Source: Arenibacterium halophilum
Lineage (GTDB): Bacteria > Pseudomonadota > Alphaproteobacteria > Rhodobacterales > Rhodobacteraceae
DNA: 64,000 nt
Direction of reading: 5' to 3'
NCBI RefSeq assembly: GCF_005938225.1
Contig: NZ_VCPC01000001.1
Location: forward strand, 1,054,001 to 1,118,000
The notes beneath the pieces were generated by a model. That model saw nothing but the letters and a program-made list of their open reading frames with translations, made no database searches and was not told where the DNA came from. Positions 62,366-64,000 of the stretch are shown piece after piece (position 1 is the first letter of the stretch; each line of letters opens with the position of its first letter). Both the position numbers and the translations under genes were made by a program.

Positions 62366-62722
62366 ATGGCACTTCGCAGCTTTCTTGGCGCCCTGCTGTG
62401 CGCCGCACAACTGGGTCTGGCGCCGGGCGCCATGGCTGAAACCCGCGTCTACCAGGGCGACGAGGCAAAGGCGCTGCAATGCGCGGCTTACTTTTCTTAT
62501 TCTGCTTGGGTTCTGGCAGGGCGCGGGCTGTTCACGCCACGCAACGCCGATGAGGGGGCCATCGCGGCGACCAACATCCTTGGCCGCCACGTCAGCGGCA
62601 CATACGAACAGAAACGCGCGGCCTTTCAGGTCGCGCTGAACCGGCTGCCGCCGGAAGACAACGACCTGATCGCCGATTCGATTCGCTACCTTGGCTGGTG
62701 CCGCGAAAAATTCCTGAGCTAG
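62366..62722 (+). CDS. small secreted protein of unknown function
   Basis: A 118-residue protein with a signal peptide (cleavage near AMA|ET) and two Cys, in QCAAYFSY and GWCREKFLS, that could pair. The middle is mostly helical. No family was recognised. GGTGGAG precedes the ATG at 62366. It overlaps the convergent MaoC gene by 4 nt. Confidence 0.65.
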   Translation: MALRSFLGALLCAAQLGLAPGAMAETRVYQGDEAKALQCAAYFSYSAWVLAGRGLFTPRNADEGAIAATNILGRHVSGTYEQKRAAFQVALNRLPPEDNDLIADSIRYLGWCREKFLS

Positions 62723-63159
62723 GCGTCGCGCCGTTTCAGCATGTGGGTCGAATGATAGGACGACACCAGCACATCGTTCTGGTTCAGGATGTTGTATTGT
62801 ACATCGACGAAGCCACGGTCGGGTTTCGATTTTGACGGCTTGGCCGCTGTCACCTCTGCCTCGACCCGCAGCGTATCGCCCGCGTAGACCGGTTTGATCC
62901 AGCGCACATCCGCCATGCCGGGCGACCCCATCGAACTTTCCGACCAGTCGCTGGCCTGAAGCGTCAGGTTGAAGGCAGTCAGGATGGTGTGAAACCCGCT
63001 GGCGATCAGCCCGCCGAAGACCGACTCTTTCGCCGCCGCTTCGTCCACATGGAACGGCTGGTTGTCCCACTGTTTGCCAAAGGCGATGATCTCCTCGGCG
63101 CTCAGCGTTTTGGTTCCGGTGGCATAGGTCTTGCCGACCGGCATATCTTCGTAAAACAT
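62719..63159 (-). CDS. MaoC-family hydratase
   Basis: A 146-residue hot-dog fold protein. The Asp32/His37 pair in WDNQPFHVDEAAA and GGLIASGFHT fit MaoC-like hydratases, which act on enoyl-CoA or similar substrates. It is a single gene; the partner enzymes are not in this window. Confidence 0.88.
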   Translation of the reverse strand: MFYEDMPVGKTYATGTKTLSAEEIIAFGKQWDNQPFHVDEAAAKESVFGGLIASGFHTILTAFNLTLQASDWSESSMGSPGMADVRWIKPVYAGDTLRVEAEVTAAKPSKSKPDRGFVDVQYNILNQNDVLVSSYHSTHMLKRRDA

Positions 63160-63291
63160 CTGTCTCTCCCCGTTTGTAGATGACTATGACCTGCGCGTCG
63201 GAACGGTTCCAGCCCCGCACGATCACGCGCGATTGCCTGAACGCGACGGCATTGGTAAAGAAACCTAACCGTTTACCGTGAAAGGCCCGCC

Positions 63292-64000
63292 ATGCCCGTC
63301 ATCACCAACATCGCCGACCTGAAGCGCATCCATGAACGCCGCGTGCCGCGCATGTTCTACGACTACGCCGAAAGCGGCAGCTGGACGGAGCAGACCTTTC
63401 GCGAGAACACCACCGATTTCGAACAGATCCGCCTGCGCCAGAAAGTGGCCGTGGATATGTCGGGCCGCTCGACCGCCGGCAAGATGATCGGGCAGGATGT
63501 TACGATGCCGGTGGCACTGGCCCCCGTGGGGCTAACGGGGATGCAGCACGCCGATGGCGAGATCAAGGCCGCCCGCGCGGCCGAGGCGTTCGGCGTGCCC
63601 TATACGCTGTCGACCATGTCGATCAATTCGATCGAGGACGTGGCCGAGGCGACGACGAAACCGTTCTGGTTTCAGCTGTATACGATGAACGACACCGATT
63701 ACACCTCGCGGCTGATCCAGCGGGCCAAGGACGCGGGCTGTTCCGCGCTGGTCATCACGCTGGACCTGCAATTGCTGGGGCAGCGCCACAAGGACCTGAA
63801 GAACGGCCTGTCCGCCCCGCCCAAGCTGACCGCGCGCACGATTGCGAACCTCGCCACGAAATGGGCCTGGGGCATCGAAATGCTGGGCGCCAAGCGGCGC
63901 GAGTTCGGCAATATCGTGGGCCATGTCGACGGCATCGACGATCCGGCCTCGTTGGGCGCATGGACAGCGCAGCAGTTCGACCTGACGCTGGACTGGTCCA
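63292..64000 (+). CDS. lldD: FMN-dependent 2-hydroxyacid dehydrogenase, partial
   Basis: The first 236 codons of a gene that runs off the window. FYDYAESGSWTEQTFRENT, PVALAPVGLTGMQH, TLSTMSINSIEDV and FWFQLYTM are typical of LldD/glycolate-oxidase type enzymes with FMN. ATG at 63292 follows AAAGG. The catalytic His and the C-terminus are outside, so lactate specificity is not established. Confidence 0.88.
   Translation, partial: MPVITNIADLKRIHERRVPRMFYDYAESGSWTEQTFRENTTDFEQIRLRQKVAVDMSGRSTAGKMIGQDVTMPVALAPVGLTGMQHADGEIKAARAAEAFGVPYTLSTMSINSIEDVAEATTKPFWFQLYTMNDTDYTSRLIQRAKDAGCSALVITLDLQLLGQRHKDLKNGLSAPPKLTARTIANLATKWAWGIEMLGAKRREFGNIVGHVDGIDDPASLGAWTAQQFDLTLDWS

Overview
The window is a chromosomal segment of an alphaproteobacterium, most likely a Rhodobacteraceae (Roseobacter/Paracoccus-like). 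Pointers are the high GC with strong G/C at third codon positions, the taurine pathway built from Tpa, Xsc and a MocR-type TauR, the many TRAP transporters, a 75-residue Ala/Glu tail on ribosomal protein L3, and many 1-4 nt stop/start overlaps. No tRNA, rRNA, CRISPR array, insertion sequence or phage gene was recognised.

Layout. 150-4585 (+) holds a secreted isochorismatase-fold hydrolase, a secreted YHS protein and a two-gene TAXI-type TRAP transporter. 4590-13611 is a taurine utilisation block: tauABC (-), then tpa, a GNAT acetyltransferase, tauR and xsc (+). Three paired CTGGAC/CTGGCC motifs sit in front of tpa, tauR and xsc and look like TauR operators. 13650-14230 is a small, less GC-rich patch with one unrecognised gene. 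14270-21973 is mixed housekeeping: dapA, a soluble lytic transglycosylase, a DMT exporter, split mnmC functions (mnmD and a FAD oxidoreductase), a 2OG-Fe(II) oxygenase, and a qorR/qorB-like divergent pair.

22063-49667 (-) is the ribosomal and transcription core, read from high to low coordinates: secE, nusG, rplK, rplA, rplJ, rplL, rpoB, rpoC, rpsL, rpsG, fusA, tuf, rpsJ, rplC, rplD, rplW, rplB, rpsS, rplV, rpsC, rplP. Foreign genes interrupt it: an RTX calcium-binding protein between rplA and rplJ; two related glycosyltransferases and a DMT transporter between rpoC and rpsL; a lipoprotein between fusA and tuf; and a ParDE toxin-antitoxin module between rplW and rplB. The run stops at a terminator after rplP, so rpmC, rpsQ and the spc genes are not adjacent. 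Several breaks carry their own terminator and a TTGAC-type promoter.

49834-55520 (+) is a MarR-controlled RND efflux operon with two adaptor subunits. 55574-59302 (-) is a DctQ-DctM-dehydrogenase-DctP TRAP operon. 59623-64000 holds ychF, a PagL-like outer-membrane protein whose presumed catalytic Glu is Asn, trpA, a small secreted protein, a MaoC-fold hydratase, and an FMN-dependent 2-hydroxyacid dehydrogenase that runs off the end.

The tau genes would import taurine, transaminate it to sulfoacetaldehyde and cleave that to acetyl phosphate and sulfite. The companions pta, ald and a sulfite exporter are not in the window.
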